Assembly: GCF_001640805.2 (NCBI RefSeq)
Contig: NC_066843.1
Coordinates: forward strand, 11,202,036-11,266,035
Direction: 5' to 3'
DNA: 64,000 bases
From: Lates calcarifer
Lineage: Eukaryota > Chordata > Actinopteri > Centropomidae
The notes below the pieces were generated by a model. It saw only the letters and a program-made list of their open reading frames with translations, was not told the origin of the DNA and did not search any database. The position numbers were made by a program, and so were the translations under genes. Below are positions 13,101 through 27,946 of this stretch, piece after piece. Position 1 is the first letter of the stretch; every line of letters starts with the position of its first letter.

Positions 13101-16100
13101 TTTTATTGTCTTGTCAAATATTGAATTAAATGGATAGATAATGAAGCAGATAATGAGTTTCTGCCTTGAAAAAAAAATTAATAGTGATCCTGGCATTTAG
13201 TTATTCAGATATAATTTGTCATATCTGATCATTGCAGTATCTCGCATCACTTAATATTTGTCCCTGATTGATATTTTGACATTTTCATATCTCGCTTTAA
13301 TGATGTTAAATATCTTGCCGCGCCTCCACAATTGTCACACATAACTAAATTTGACATTTTCACAGTAAGCTAACTTACTTACAAATATTCTCTGACAGTA
13401 TGAATTTATACCAAAGCAGGCTCAGTTCATGATCTGAAACAACTCAATCGGAATACATTGTCTGCAGGGCTTTTACTGTTTCATTAAAAACCTTCCAGCT
13501 TCATTTCCCATTGTATAATGTTCGGGATATGTAAATACAGTATGTTTACTTTAGGGACTTGCGCCTAGTTGGTTTAGCATATTATGCTGTAGTCTGCATA
13601 ATTCATGAAGCCAAATAGCATCTAAATGCACAGCAAAGGCAGAAAAAAACATGTTTCAAACCATGTCATGACTGAGATCTCTTCTCTTCTCTTCTCTTCT
13701 CTTCTCTTCTCTTCTCTTCTCTTCTCTTCTCTTCTCTTCTCTTCTCTTCAGTATAAGCCACATTGCTGCCTCAACACTGTAGTGTGAAGCTGTAGAGCTG
13801 TAGTGTGAGTTGTGAGAATAGATGACAGTCATATTTCACCAAACTATACTGAAACAGCAAATTGGTTTGTAGAAATATTAAATAACTCTTTAATATTTGA
13901 GGTGAAACTAACTGATTTCCAGAGCCACTTCAAGTATGAGAGAGACATGTAGTGTGTCTCTTTGTTCTGTCCCACCCACATGTTTATCCACCCACATAGT
14001 GGTACTGTCAGCCTGGTCTGTACCAGATTCCTCTTTATCCTTCTCTCTCCTTAGGGTGTTTAGTTGGCTTTGACTTAAGATGAACTAGCACAAGGGAAAG
14101 TCACCAATTTCCCCCTTAGTGTTGATGGGAGCGCCTGAGCTTCATAAAGAGACAGTTTGTAAAGATTAATTCAAATGTCATCTGTCATGTCCACCAATGT
14201 TTGAGCAAGGCACCAAGCCCTTTTCCCTCTGCAGTGTCCACTGATCTGTGGCAAACACTGCACTTGAACTCCCATTGAAAATAAATCTTTGGTGCTTCTA
14301 TAGATACTAAAAAAGTTACGACAAAGCACAGGTAGGAATGTGATTGTAAAGGTGAAGTTCAATTTAAGAATCCACAACTGTGTCATGCTAACTTATTTTT
14401 AAAGAAGCCAGTAGCAATATAAGCTGTTCCATGCAAGTAGCCAGATGTTGTGTACTGATGCTGCATTCAGTGAAGGATACTAGTAATGAAGCCTCATTCT
14501 TTATGTGTATGTGGCCATTTTGTTTCACATCTTGACGTGAAATGCTGTTTATAAACAGACCACATTTGTAGGCAGTTTTAAAGCCATCAAGTTCAATGAT
14601 TCTGTTTTCTACCCCTCTCTTTTCAACTCTTTCTCTCTCTGTCTTTAATATTTTCTTGCCCTTGTGCTGTCTCTCTTTTGTGTTCACTTATTTGTGGTCT
14701 GTCTCTTATTCTGTGTCTGTTTCTGTCTCTCTCTTTTTTTTTCTCTCTCTCTCCCTTTCTCTTTCTCTGGGGATGCGGATGAAAACCAAGCCTGTTTTAT
14801 TTTTTCTTCAGAGGGCACTGAATATTTCAGTTTTGCATTTTCTCTCTTTTTATGTGCTCCCTCTTTTTTCCAGGCCCCTTTGATGTGTCTGTGGATTCGT
14901 TATCATTCCGTTTGGATGAGCTCACAGACGCAGATGCGCGAGCGCTCGCATGCACTTGCGCACACACACCACGTGTATACACACACACACACACACACTC
15001 TCACTCTCTGTCTTTTTATACTAGAGACCAGAGGCATCCACATGTGAGCGTGCATTCTAGTCTGTTTGTCAGTCTTTTCCATGCGCTGCTCCACCCACGT
15101 CACTGCCCATACAATTCTTAAATACTCTGCTTACATGAAAAGAATATTTGCATAAGCAATTAGAGTCTCCTCTGTGCACATTGACTTTAATGTGTGTTCT
15201 TGTATTAACAGTATGTGAATGCTCATACACAGTAAGTCCCTTGTCTTTGTATAATCCAGCATGTGGTGCACAGTCGCTCACAGGCGGCACGTGGCATTGT
15301 GTGGTCAGGGTAGTCCGGAAAACGCCGGCATCCCTGCACCCCTCCTGTCTGCCAGGCGGCTGGATGGCGGAAGCTCCTTCACCCTCTCTAGCACAAACAC
15401 TCCTCTCTCCTCTGCCTCCCTCTCTTCCTCCCCTTTAAACAACCGTTTAGGATTGAGGGATGAGAGGACTTCCTCTTTAGAGAAGGCACATCTTTAATTT
15501 GAGCCTCCTCTCCTTCCACTTTTCTGACCAGAGATCCATTTAAAGCCAACCGGCCGCCCTGGTGCTGGCACCCCTCTCCTTCCTTTCCCTCTCTGTTTCT
15601 CCCTGCCAGGCCTCCCTGACTCTTTTTCTCTGTCCTCTCATCTCACCCTCATCACTCTGTTATTGATGGTGACACGCTGTCTCCCGCTCTAGTGACCACA
15701 CACATTCAGACACACACACACACATAGTTATTTTCCCCGGAATCACTGAAGGTGCCATGTGTTTACCTGCTCTCCTCAGTTTAAGAGCATAATATGTTTC
15801 AATCTGTCACATGCTTGAAGTTTGCTGCAGTGAATTTTTCTGTGTATCCTCAGAGGTATAGGCCTAGCAGCCAACTCCAACTTAGTCATAGTGCATTCCT
15901 TGAGTAGAGTTGTCAGTCACACACAGAGTTCGGGACTCTGGCTCACGAACAAAGGCCTGTATACCCTCACGTGCGTACACCCCGCACACACACACATGCG
16001 TGCGTTCAGTCGTCTCTCAAGCAAGACACTCACCCAATTCATTCCTGCTCTGCCTTTGGAAGTTTAAAAAACTTGCTATTTCTGTGACATCCTCTTTTCC

Positions 16101-18287
16101 ATCTTCCCTTCTCTTTCCGCTTTCTGTCTTTTTTTCCATCTTAGCCTCTCCACATATCCTTTGTGTCTGTCTGAGCCCGGAAGGCAGTCATGCAACCAGA
16201 CTGATTAATAATTACAGAGTACACAAAATTGGGAGAGAGAGAAAAAAAAAAACAATTTCTTTGTCGTTTGATGTCCGACATGAGAGAGACCAAAATTACA
16301 AAGAGACAGAACACCATAAAGAGGAGAGAAAGCTTGCACATTCCTTTTTCAATCCTCAGCTTCTGTTCTTTGCTTTTTTTATTGCCTCCTTTTGCTGTTT
16401 TTATCTCCTCTGTCTTTCTCTGTTTCTGTGTTTTCATTCAGTGTTCTCTCCTTATAAACACTTAAAGTTGTTGCTTTAACTGTGGGAAGTGATTAATCAT
16501 TTAACAGCAGTGTGAACTTTGTGAACGTATGTGTGTGGTGCAGGCAATGACTGTAATTTTCTCTGTTTTCTACAAGACGTGTGTCACTTTAGATGTATGT
16601 GCGCACACAATTTCACATTCGTAGTGCTACGTGCCACATACACCAGCTCACACACACTTGACAGTCCTCCTGCTTTGTGAAACTCAGATAAATGTGTGGA
16701 GAACAGGGTCTTAGTCCTCCCTCCCAACCACCACTCGTTCTGCTGTAATTTAGCAGTAGTTGTACCAATAATTGGTTTAAAGTCTCAGCCACTGGCCAAA
16801 AATTCATTCGTCCTCCTGCCTGTCTGTCCACAGGGAATAATTATCCATACACTGCTAAGAGTATTATTTACAAGGGAGCAGGAGAAAAGCACACTGACAC
16901 ACATAGTCACACATACGCACCACACACTGTAAAAAAAAAAAAAAAAAAAAAAAAAACATCCACAGCCAGTCATTTTCTCTCCCCAGCATTGTCATCTTTG
17001 TTCATTAAGCAGGAGAGAAGGGTCTTGGAAGGTTTCAGCAGCTGCTGTAGTGAATGTGAAGCTACATGGCAGTTGTGTCTGTGCTGCCTAGAAAAATCGC
17101 TGCATGTTGTGTTGGAGTTCGGAGTTGAACAGTTGCACATTCGATACGAACTTTTGTGAAAATTTTCTCGGTACATGCACTCCTGTTTTCAGTGAGGTGT
17201 ACTCCTAATATTATTATCATGTACAGCAGGGACAGGAGTGCCAAAGTTCATCTTATTTTTAGGGATTTTTGCACAATTATGTGATTGAGTATTATATAAA
17301 ACAGCCTGTTTTGTTTAGACTTGGTCTAAAAACATGCATATTTCATCTAACAACTGCAGTTCTTTTAAGTTATCTAGTTGCTCTCAGTGAGGTATTTTAA
17401 ATCATTTTCTAGTATTTATCACAAGACATGCATTGTATTTGGGTTATTAAAATTTGCTTTAGGTGATAAATGAATTAATTTTCTACTCTTGGAGAGAACT
17501 TACAATTGTCTATGTTGCTTATTTATCTCAACTACATACAAGAACACATATTAAAAAACTAATAAAGGAGTGCAGTATGACTGCAAATTTGATTAAAATA
17601 CAGTAAGTTACCATACTTAGTTTTTAGGGTCCTCTATGTTAAAAGTGTATTACATGTTAAAAGACTTAAGTAATTGTCTATGTGATGAGGTGCGAATTTA
17701 AAGTATGAAGTACGTATATAAGTAGTAAGTAAGACATCACTTAATGATGTACAGTAACTTCCACAGCTCCAAATCCAATACGAGTATCATATGACAAACA
17801 CATGATAAAAATAAAACATTTCAATTGTGAGCACATGCTGACATGACTGTTCATTGTCAAGTCTGTGTCCAAGTCTGAAACAAATCATGTGTGTTATTAA
17901 GCGTGACCGCAGAGTTTGCTGGTCACAATTATGAGCTTAAAAGGGCATCATAATAGGCTACTCTGTGGTATAATCTATCAGACATTTATTATCATCAGCT
18001 TAAAATCATTGTGTTAAATAATGACCCAGTTGAACCTCCTCGTGTTCAGTCTTTTTTCTCTTTCCTTAATTTCATTTTAAACGTTTTGCTTATTTTCGTG
18101 ACTGATTTTCATACGTTACTACATGATTAGTCTGGCTATACATTATGACATGTAAATTCTCAGGTGGTTTGCAAAAATATCCCCTTCATACTCTGTGCCT
18201 TCACCTCTAGCTCTGTCACTTTTTCTACCCTTCATCCATCCACCAACCCCCCGCCCAACACACACTCGTCCCCCACCACCACCACCA

Positions 18288-18326
<39 letters not shown>

Positions 18327-18956
18327 GGGTTGGGCTTGACAGGTGCTCGGTATTGCTGCGTATGATGTTGTGGCTGGGCCTCCTGGCTGGGCTCTGACAG
18401 CTCTCAGTGTGAGGCTGTCCCTCTCAGTATGCCTGTCAATCCGCTCCTCTTGCAACTCTGTGACCTGACATTTGCCAGCAATAGCAGCAGCAGCATACCT
18501 GCATGGAAGACTCACACACACACACACATATAAAGTTGATAGTGTGTGAAGTGAGTTGATAGATACTGTAGAACTTTATGCTAAAAAAGACTTTCCTACA
18601 TTCGCTACACTATATAATAAAACAAAAATAATAAATGGTCATATAAAATATGCAAAGACATCATTCAGCATTTGAAGAGATTGTCTTTTTGTTGTGTGCA
18701 GTACATTTTACTGGTTGATATCAAGAGATAGCACTAAGATTAATAACCAAGCCTCATTCGGTGTGCAGAAAGAACAGGCGGCTGCCACATTTCTACATCC
18801 ATCTTCTATTTCCTCTCTTACTTTTCTTCCTTCTTGAAATCGCTTTACTGCTATTTTGAAAAGTTCTACAGAAATAAAGTTTACTTACTTACTTTTTTAA
18901 CAAAGTATTTCTAGATTTCTGGCCTGCAACTGCATTTCTATGGCTACATATATTAA

Positions 18957-19013
<57 letters not shown>

Positions 19014-22000
19014 TTGGTTTGAAGGGAGATGGAGAGCCAGTTGGACAGAGCCAGGGAGAGCCAGAGGCAGCAGATCCAGCAGGCAGATATGGCACTGGAG
19101 CAGTTCAAGAAACAGGTGGAGCTCAGCTCTGAGAAGGCTTATGCTGACATGAAACTCCAGGTCTGATACACACAAACACACACGTATGGGCATAAAAAGC
19201 ACCACACAATGAATGCACAATGCAAGCTGGTTAACACTAAGCATTATGTGTACATTCTGTATATCCATTGTTCACATACTGCACTTAAGTCTGCTGCATA
19301 TTTTGTGTTCCGTTGTGCCAAATATAGATGCATAGACACACATACACACTTTTACCCTAACCCCCCTTCATGTTTGCTTTACCACAAAAGGAGCAAGCTA
19401 CAGGCAGTAACCAAGACAATGCAGACACACACACATACCCATACACACACACACACACACACATATTTTGTAGTTGCAGAGACACAGCCTGACCACAGAT
19501 GCAATAGGGCGCCACACTGGCTGTGCTTGAATTCTTCTGTATGTCTTTCTCTCTCTGTCGCGCTCCCTCCCTGTCCCTCACCCCTGCCGTCTAATGATCT
19601 GCACCATTAGGCCATCCCACATCCTATCACAGGTCCTTCTCCAGCACCTTTTAACTGCCCCTATACTGAAAAATCCATACGCAAGAGCCAAGAACATAAT
19701 CATCCTTAGGCCATTTTTCACTCACTTAGCCATATAAAATGAATGAAATGATTTATAATCCTGCTCATTAAGCAGGTGCATTCATTCCTCCGCTATCACA
19801 TATTGACCTTGCTTTCCTTTCAGTGGGCGTGACGTGGGCTGGTCAGGTTTCGATGGAGAATGGGTCACACGCATTAAGCAGCCAAACTAATTAGTACAGC
19901 GGGCCAGCCTCACGATCAGCCCACCATACCGCGTGGGCTGCCGCTTTTTGGGAGATTTCTCCGATCGATGCGCATTCAGCTGTAAACTTCAGATGATGTC
20001 TTACAAGTCAGTTTGGCTGTAGGCGTTTATTTTAAGTATTTCATTGCTATACATACTGTGTGTGTGTGTGCTGTATTGACAAGGCAGCACTGAGTGTGGT
20101 CCTGAATGTTTTACAGGCATGCCGGTTGGGGAGATTAGCAAGTTTCAGCTCATCAGTATGAGATGTTCTTCACCATTCAATGGGAAAAACAATGTATTTA
20201 AGGTTATAGAAGCTTGGCCAATTAACAAAAAACAAAACTATAAGCTCCACAGCTAAAACGTGGCCTACACAGACTGCACTTTGTGAGCATTCATAAGCAT
20301 GCTTTCTTTAGTTTGTAACCACTACAATGAACGTGTTTTGATTGTTTTTTTGTTTTTTTTTTACTTGGGCAGCAAGTGATATCTTCTTCTCTCTTCAATG
20401 CTTGGAAAATGTCTGTATTGCTGTATCTTTCCTCTTCTTCTTCCCACTCCTTTTCTCCTGTTCTCATCCTTCCATCCTCTTGCTCGCTCCTTCTTTCCCC
20501 ATTGAGCCCCTGGCATCCCGATCTCCAATCTGACTTTATCCTCAGCCCACATCAAAGCCACCGGAGAGGGGAGCAGTCTCTTCTGCATCCTTGTCATCCT
20601 CTCTCTCGCTTTCCCCCTCTCTGCTACTTCTCTCCACCGTGCTCATGCATCGCTCCATCACGTTCCTCCTGCGAAGGCTTTAATGTCACAGAAAGTACTT
20701 CAAAAGAAGCTTTTACTCTCTCTTTTTCCATCCTTCCATCTTTCCTCTCATCATCTTCTCCCTCCCTCTGTCTGCAGATGGTGTTATATCTAAATGGATT
20801 ATCTGTATCACTCCCTTCCTCTGTCTATCTTTTTCTCATTTTAAAATCAGCATCCACTTTTAGACTGCACTTAAAGGAGAGAGTCTGCCCTATTTTGGTT
20901 AGAAAAAAAGAGAAGCAGCACCATACGGAATCAAATCTCTGTTGCACGCATAGTTCAAAGGAGGCTTCAGCATTTTAAATGGATTAATCAAAACACATTT
21001 AGCATTTCCTGAGTGTTACACACAGCATAGCCCAGATACAGAGGCGTTTCAGTAAATTACATTTCCAATTGTTGTTGATTATCGTCACCTGAACAGAAAA
21101 TATGCAAGTGGTAGGCTGCAAAGAAGTTGAGTTAAGATAAATAGCAGGAATATTGTCCTCAAAGAGCCAGAAGCCTGTGACATTCTTATTTCTAACTGTG
21201 CCTTTTTTTTACTTGACTTTTTTAGTTGCAATTATTTTCCTAGACCTGTAAATATGTGACTTATTGTGAACTACTGGTATTACATATTTAATGTTAAACT
21301 ACTTAAACTTTGATGTGTAGATTAATATATTGATATGCTGTTACAATGATATCATTACAATAAGATCACAGGTAATATGTTGACTAAATTTCTTCACAGC
21401 GGCAGTTCATTAATTTAAATAAAAAGAAAAATATTACAGCAGCATCACCTGCTGCAGATTTGTCATCATTTTGCAAGTTATGCATGCATTAGATTTATTG
21501 TACTTATGCTCTGAATATGGATCCATCACCTAAAACTAACAAACACAGAATCTTGAATAAGACTGTGTGTGCAGTCTCCTGAAATATGAGATTCAGAGTA
21601 GATTTCTATGTCTAGTTTGCAGCAACATAAATGTATTCCAGATTCTGAACTCAGCCTAAATGTTTTACACATACATTTTCTACTGTATGTGTTTTATAAT
21701 GTATGTATCTGAATGTTTTTTCCTCTCATGCCTCCAGATGGAGAAGGTAGAGGACGACCTGATCCGGTCCAAGTCCCTCAGGGAGAACCAGGCCAAAGAG
21801 TTCTCCCAGCAACTTGATGCACTCAGACAGAAATATGAGCAGCAGGTCTGTATGAGTCTGTAACTTTATGTCCATCTGTCTGCAGTACGCTTATCTACCT
21901 GTGTCCGCATGTGTGAGTACTTCTTCTTTGCTGCTGATGTATCCATGGGGAAGAACTCTCTCTCTTGCTTCCATCATCATCATCATCACATTGTTATCAT

Positions 22001-25000
22001 TTCTCTATTATCAGTGAACACTTGGCCAAGGGGACTGGCATCCATTTGGAACAGTCTTGTTATTCCTCCCCATCTGTTCTGCCTGATTAATTTCTCATGA
22101 TAAGGGATACGCTTTAGATTAAGCTTAGATTGTGGCTCAATAAATATCTTAAACATTGCCAATTGAAAACTAATGCAATCTGCACAGCAGACGCACAGTC
22201 ACCTTATCAGCCCATCTCCGTCACTCTTCTTCGATTAGGAGTCAAGCCATTTTCCTATTACCTCATTGAAATCTAGCTTGCTGATAGGAAGACATCTCCT
22301 ATAGAGCATCAGATTCAATTAAACTGCAGACATGGATATTATCAGAGACAGCCAGTGTCATTGTACAAGGCATGTATTTCACTTTAACCTCATTGGTCTA
22401 GCAGTATGAATTTTTATCTCTCAATGTACTGTACTTTACCAATATGATTGAATACTATAAAGGGTGAGTAATTTCATTAAATCTAATCTTGCTTCTTTAG
22501 ACAATGACATTGTTTGTTGGAGTGTTATCTCCAGTGACCCTTTTGTGTATCTCTGACTCACCACTTACTCCCCAAATTCATGTCATAGTTGTATATGCAG
22601 AGATATGAAACACAATGTAAAATGGCTAACTTATTGTGATTAATCATTGTGAGGACACCAGACAGGATTAGTAAAGTAGGGATAATCAATCAGCTCTGCT
22701 TAGCAAATAATTGCACAATGTGACAAAAACATATGCATTCATATTTATATATGCCAGAATTTCCTTTAGATAATAAATAATTCTTTATTTCTTCCTTTAA
22801 ATGATGTAAAAATACAATATGGTACAGTCTGACCATGTGGCGCCACATAAGCCTTGAGCGTGGACAGGACTAAATAGTGTATCATCTCTATTTCCCATCT
22901 GTATCCGCAACATGATTGATTTCCAAGCAACAAACCAGCGCTCAGCCTGTCTGTTAATAAGCATGCTAACACTCATTTCCAGGCCAGATGGAGTTTAGGC
23001 TGTGTGTAATTTGCTGTAGATTGTTGTAAGTGGAGGATATAAGGCTACAATGGAGAAACAGCTCTCTGTTACTAATTTGCTCCATGGTTGAACAGTTGTG
23101 TTTGCAATAATGACATTTAGGGGGAAAGAACATTTTAGAATGACTTAAATGGGATGTATGATGCATTCATTATATCGAAATCTCTCTAAAGAATATCCAA
23201 AAACAAATCTGAGGAAGGTGAGTGTTTCACTTCCTCCTGCAAGAGTTTCCTGTCATAGAAATCAGACAATTCCAGTTAAACCAATAAACTGATATGTAAT
23301 GAGCCAGTAACTGAGAATTTATCAATGTTTTGAGTGCTAACAATAGTATATATTATAGTATAATATTGCTCTGATCACACGTTTTTCTGTCATGTGAAAA
23401 ACAGGTAAGCAATCAAAGCTTGCAGAAATATCAAGTGACAATTATCATCTGCTGCTACACAGAGTGGGGGTGCAGTTGACAGTTGAAGACAACTACACAG
23501 GGTTAGCAGCACATCAGGAGGCTTTTGTCTTAAAGATAAAAACACATAAAGACAAATAGCCTTTGTGTCTTTGTGATGATGCTGATATGAGCGCTGGTGA
23601 CATTATCTACACAGTTAGAGGAGCAGACAAAGAAGGAGTAAATGCATCTCAATGTGCGCACCAAGATGTGGGAAGTTATTGTGCAAACAGTCGTTTCATG
23701 TTGTGTGTACATTGTGTATACTGTGTTTTGTGTGGACCTCGTTCTTCCATTCCATGCATTGTGCGTCCACTCCAAAGAGATTGGTGTCATAAGATTACAG
23801 GGGTCAAGTTTGTTCATTCAGATGCTCACAAAAGAGCATTCCCTCAGGGGCAGCTTTAGTAAGGGAAGTCTGTATGAAGGAGTTGTTTTCCAGCTGACCC
23901 TTGCGGCAGCTGGACGTCACGGTGACCTTACCGAGACGTTGGGGTGACGTAGTGAGGTCAGATGGCTGGTTTGGAGTCTTGACCTTGAGAAATAAGGGAG
24001 AAAACACAACAGCCTCGCTCTTCAGATGTTAGATCAGGGCAGTAAATAATAAAGGAGGCATGCAAGTGTACATGATGTACGCACAGACAAACTCACGCTC
24101 ATATCCATACTCAGCGCCGCTCACTGGCCATCTTCAGTTCAAACCCTACAGTGAGGAATAATTGTCTTTCCTCCATCTCTCCCTCCCCTCTCAAACTCAC
24201 CCCAGCCTCCCCTGCTGAGACCAGACAGGGCTTCTGTTCTACCCTCCTCTACACGCTCCTCTCCCCTCCTCCCTCCCAAACATTTCAGATTTCCCCCCCC
24301 TGGGGTTGAGAGAAGCCCATTACCTCACTGTCCTGTCTCAGTGTGTGCAATCCACACACACACAACCATGTCAGCCCAGGCTGACAGGAGTCGTGCTGTG
24401 TAGTAACACCCGACCCACTCTGTATCTGTGGCACCAAGCTGTGCTGTAACCAACTCAGTGTTCCCTCAAAAGTGCCAAGCCGGTCCCTTTAAGAACCGCA
24501 GCACCCAGCATCCTCCACTGCACGCTGGCGCCATGTGATGTCACAACCAGGCTCCTTGCTGGGTCTGCTCCCTGTCATCTCCTCTCCGTCTTTTTCTTAT
24601 GCTGTTTTTCACACAATGGATCTATCTTGCCCATTTCTTCATCCTCGTTTCACCTCAGAGCCCCCTCTTTCCTCCAAAATCCCCCTCGACCCAAGACTCT
24701 AAATAGGAGCGAACAGTAAGCCGGGATGTCCTCTCAGTTTCTGTCACCGCATGTCCTGCTGTCCTGCTGGGGAGTTCTTGAAGCAATTGCCTGCTTATAA
24801 ATCTTTCAACTGTGCGAATCAATGTGACTGTATCAATCTGACTATCCCTGCGGGACAACGTATTCTGGCTGTGGATCTAATTTCTATCTATTATGTCTTT
24901 TAATGGATGATGAAGACGGTGCAACTTTGTCTGTCTGTGGATTGTACCATGCACAGCATCAGCATTGCCACTGGTGGTGTGGAAGATATGCCCCCATTCT

Positions 25001-27915
25001 GCATAGTGTTTGTCTAATGGAGCGTTGTGGTGTTTAATTGTGTACTTTATGTGTGTGTGTCTGCCATGCCACTAACTAACTAACTAAGCCACAGAGATGA
25101 AATACATTTTTATCCAGCTATAAATCCTCCAGTTGCCCTTTTTAGGGGGAATTTAGCAAAGCTCTCCCAAAAGCTGAAGGGTAAATTCTTGGCTTCCAAA
25201 ATGAAGTGCCTATTGTGGCCTTCCTCTCAGTGCTGGGGACGGAATCTGGCTTCCTGTAGATAGCCCCTCATTCATCACCTGCTCTGAATAGCACGCAACG
25301 TCCGAAGATAGGGCCATGGATAGAACAGGCACTGGGCATAGAGGCCGTGGATCTCCACTTCTCTGGCAGGCCAGGTAGGGTGCCGTCAAGCACAATGTGC
25401 AGGGGATTAGCTTCAAAGCAGGGAGGCAAATGGGCCCCAGGCCCCTGCTGTCCTTTCAAGGCTCCGGCTGGGGCTGCACGGTGGGATGGTTTGGGGGTCA
25501 CTGGTCCCCCCGCCATGGGGGAGTGGGAACGGAACAGAGCCTGGGAAAGACTTGGGGGCTTGGGGCTGGGAGCTTCGCTGGCATGGCTCACCTCTCAGCA
25601 GGTGACTCCGCTCACAGCTATACTGGGACACAGACTTGCTTCAGCTGACAGGATGATTAAGCCCTGAAAAATTGGGGCTTTGCGTCCCATTAGAGGTGTT
25701 TTATTTTCCCCTACTGTATTGTGTGTGGTTGGTTGCAACCCCAATGAGACTAAAGTCTGCTGTCTGTTTATACCGTAACCAAGCCTTCCTGTTGATTGGT
25801 CCATACATGTCCTTACTATATTTTAACTTCAGATATCCTCCATTAGCAGCATAAACCTTGATGATAGCAGCCCAGTAATTGCTGCTCGAGCATAATCCCA
25901 TTAACTGTGAAAATATGGAAGCTAATATTGATTAATGAAAGGAGAAAAAGAATTTGAAACCAGTTAAATTAATCGTGAGAATATAAATACAGGTAAAAGC
26001 AATATCAAGAGCTTTTTAGCATCTTCTTAGTTCTCCCTAAAGTTTCTGCTGTGCTAACCTCCCAATCTAGTTTTTTTTTCTTTTTCTCTGATTTGGGTTT
26101 ATAATGATCATCATAGTCATCGCCCTAAGCCGATTTTCGCATGCTGTCAGGCGCATAGCATGGGGCATCGGATAGTTACTGCAGCCAGATGGCTAACCCC
26201 TGCCAGCTTGCATGCATAGCCCAAACTAAGCTGCTCTTTTATATGCCGATCGCAGAATAGGGCGAGGGGGACAGATTTAAAGAGAGAGAGAGGAGTAGGA
26301 CATTAAGGGCCAGTCTGTACAATTGGCAGGAGAGGTGGGAGGGCGGGGAGTGGGGAGCAAGACAGATGTAAACACATCACATCACATTGTCCTCTGACAA
26401 TGTGAGAAAGCGGAGAAACTTTTCTTGTGTTTTTTGTTTTGTTTTTTTCCCCCTCACCACCTTCCTACCAGTTTCACCACATTGGTTGGGCACATGGGCG
26501 CTCCGGGTGGAGGGAAGGGGGTAGAGGGAATAGGACGAAGAGAGGATGGATGGATAGGTGGATGGACAAGTTGTCATGACGACAGGGTTGCTCTGAGTGT
26601 GTGTTGGCTGATGAAGTCTCTCTTTGCCTGCTTGTCCAATCAGATGGCTGAGCAGCGCATGCAGCACGAGCAGGAGAGGACGCGGCTACAGCAGCAGCAC
26701 AGCGCGGAAAAGGACAGCCTGGTCCAGGAGCGCCAGCGGGAGGTGAGCAGCCTGGAGAGGCAGGCCAGGGCCGCCCTGCAACAGCACCAACAGCACACCC
26801 AGGAATGGAGGAAGCGCGATGCCCAGGTAGGGGGTCTCCACTGATCCACGTTCGCACACACACACACCCACCGCTCTCCCGTGGACAACCATTTTGTATT
26901 TTGCCCATTGACGTTTTCCTGAGGTTTCAAAAGCACAGCGGGTTAAGACACTTTTTTACTTGAAGCTTGACAGATATTAATACAGGATGGGAATTATTTT
27001 ACAGATTGCTGTATACTTGGTGCGAACGTACGTAAGAATTTAGAAACTGCTGTTTGAATAAAAATAATTTTAGTTAGGGTAAAAACAATGGTGCATGTAA
27101 GAAAAAGTAACAAAATGGAAGAGATGAAACAACTTCTAGCATTATTTTGATGTTTTTTAAATGATTTTTTTTCACAGCAGAGTTTCGTGATAGAAGTGTA
27201 AAGACTTGAAATCCAGAAACCACAGGTAGCCAGATGACGGAGAGAAAATTTGTTCCGTTGAGCACCAAGCTTTTATTCCAAAACCCTGGGTTGAATTGCT
27301 CTTTTATTTTCCGCTGTACGGTTGTGGACCAGCGTCAAGCGCCCAGTACTCCCACCGATGGTGTACCTCTGCATGGCATTCTCCTCTCACCGCAGGTATC
27401 CATCTTCCCCCGGAAAATGGTGGTTATTCCCTTATTACAGCATGGACGGCCACAATGAGTTCATGACATTTGGGTCTATATTAATGGACGTCCCTGACAC
27501 TTGAGAAGCAATCCCGTTTCCATTTAGCCAAACCAGCAGCAGGTCTTCATCCCATACCCCTCACTCTGTCTTCACCTCTCTCCAGCCTGGGCTAGCTTGG
27601 AGCTCTGTGGGAAACCATTTGACAAACCAGCCCCCAACTGGGGATGTGTTTGACTCTTAAGGTTTTCTGATGAAATGGACATTGTCAGCATGCAGGGAAT
27701 TTTGTTTATTGGCCTTTAGCTGGAGGTAGGGATTCAGACGGACATTTGTAATATTTGTGGACAAACTGTGGGCACGGATGGTGCCAGACACCGAATGAAT
27801 GGCGAAGAAATTGAACTTAACGTAAACTATTTTATATTTTATTTTGTCATCATTCACAGTACAGTCATTTTCTTGGGGCTTTTAAGAAATAATTTACAAC
27901 TAATGACAACAGTTG

Positions 27916-27946
<31 letters not shown>

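Larger units (their letters stand above)
8430..19024 (+). other. cep112: cep112 intron, 10.6 kb
   Basis: It joins exons of phase 2. It holds one copy of a dispersed repeat (about 9610-9925), a CNE-like stretch (10790-10970), a TA-rich microsatellite (11314-11371), a (CTTCT)n pentamer (13679-13749), pyrimidine-rich stretches (14600-14770, 15500-15660), CA repeats, a poly-A run (16931-16956) and the (TG)24 at its 3' end. No coding sequence was found. Confidence 0.8.
19161..21737 (+). other. cep112: cep112 intron, 2.6 kb
   Basis: It contains a CA microsatellite (19443-19463), a CpG-richer candidate element (19810-19980) and a strongly pyrimidine-rich stretch (20390-20850). The 200-codon open frame at 20376-20978 follows from that bias and is not a gene. 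Confidence 0.8.

Noticed and set aside
15910..16479. 189-codon open frame
   Set aside because: The composition is that of C/T-rich intron sequence, with no conserved motif or splice logic.
20376..20978. 200-codon open frame, Ser/Leu/Pro-rich
   Set aside because: It lies in a strongly pyrimidine-biased intron stretch that removes stop codons on this strand. It shows no domain, no supported splice borders and no similarity I recognise.
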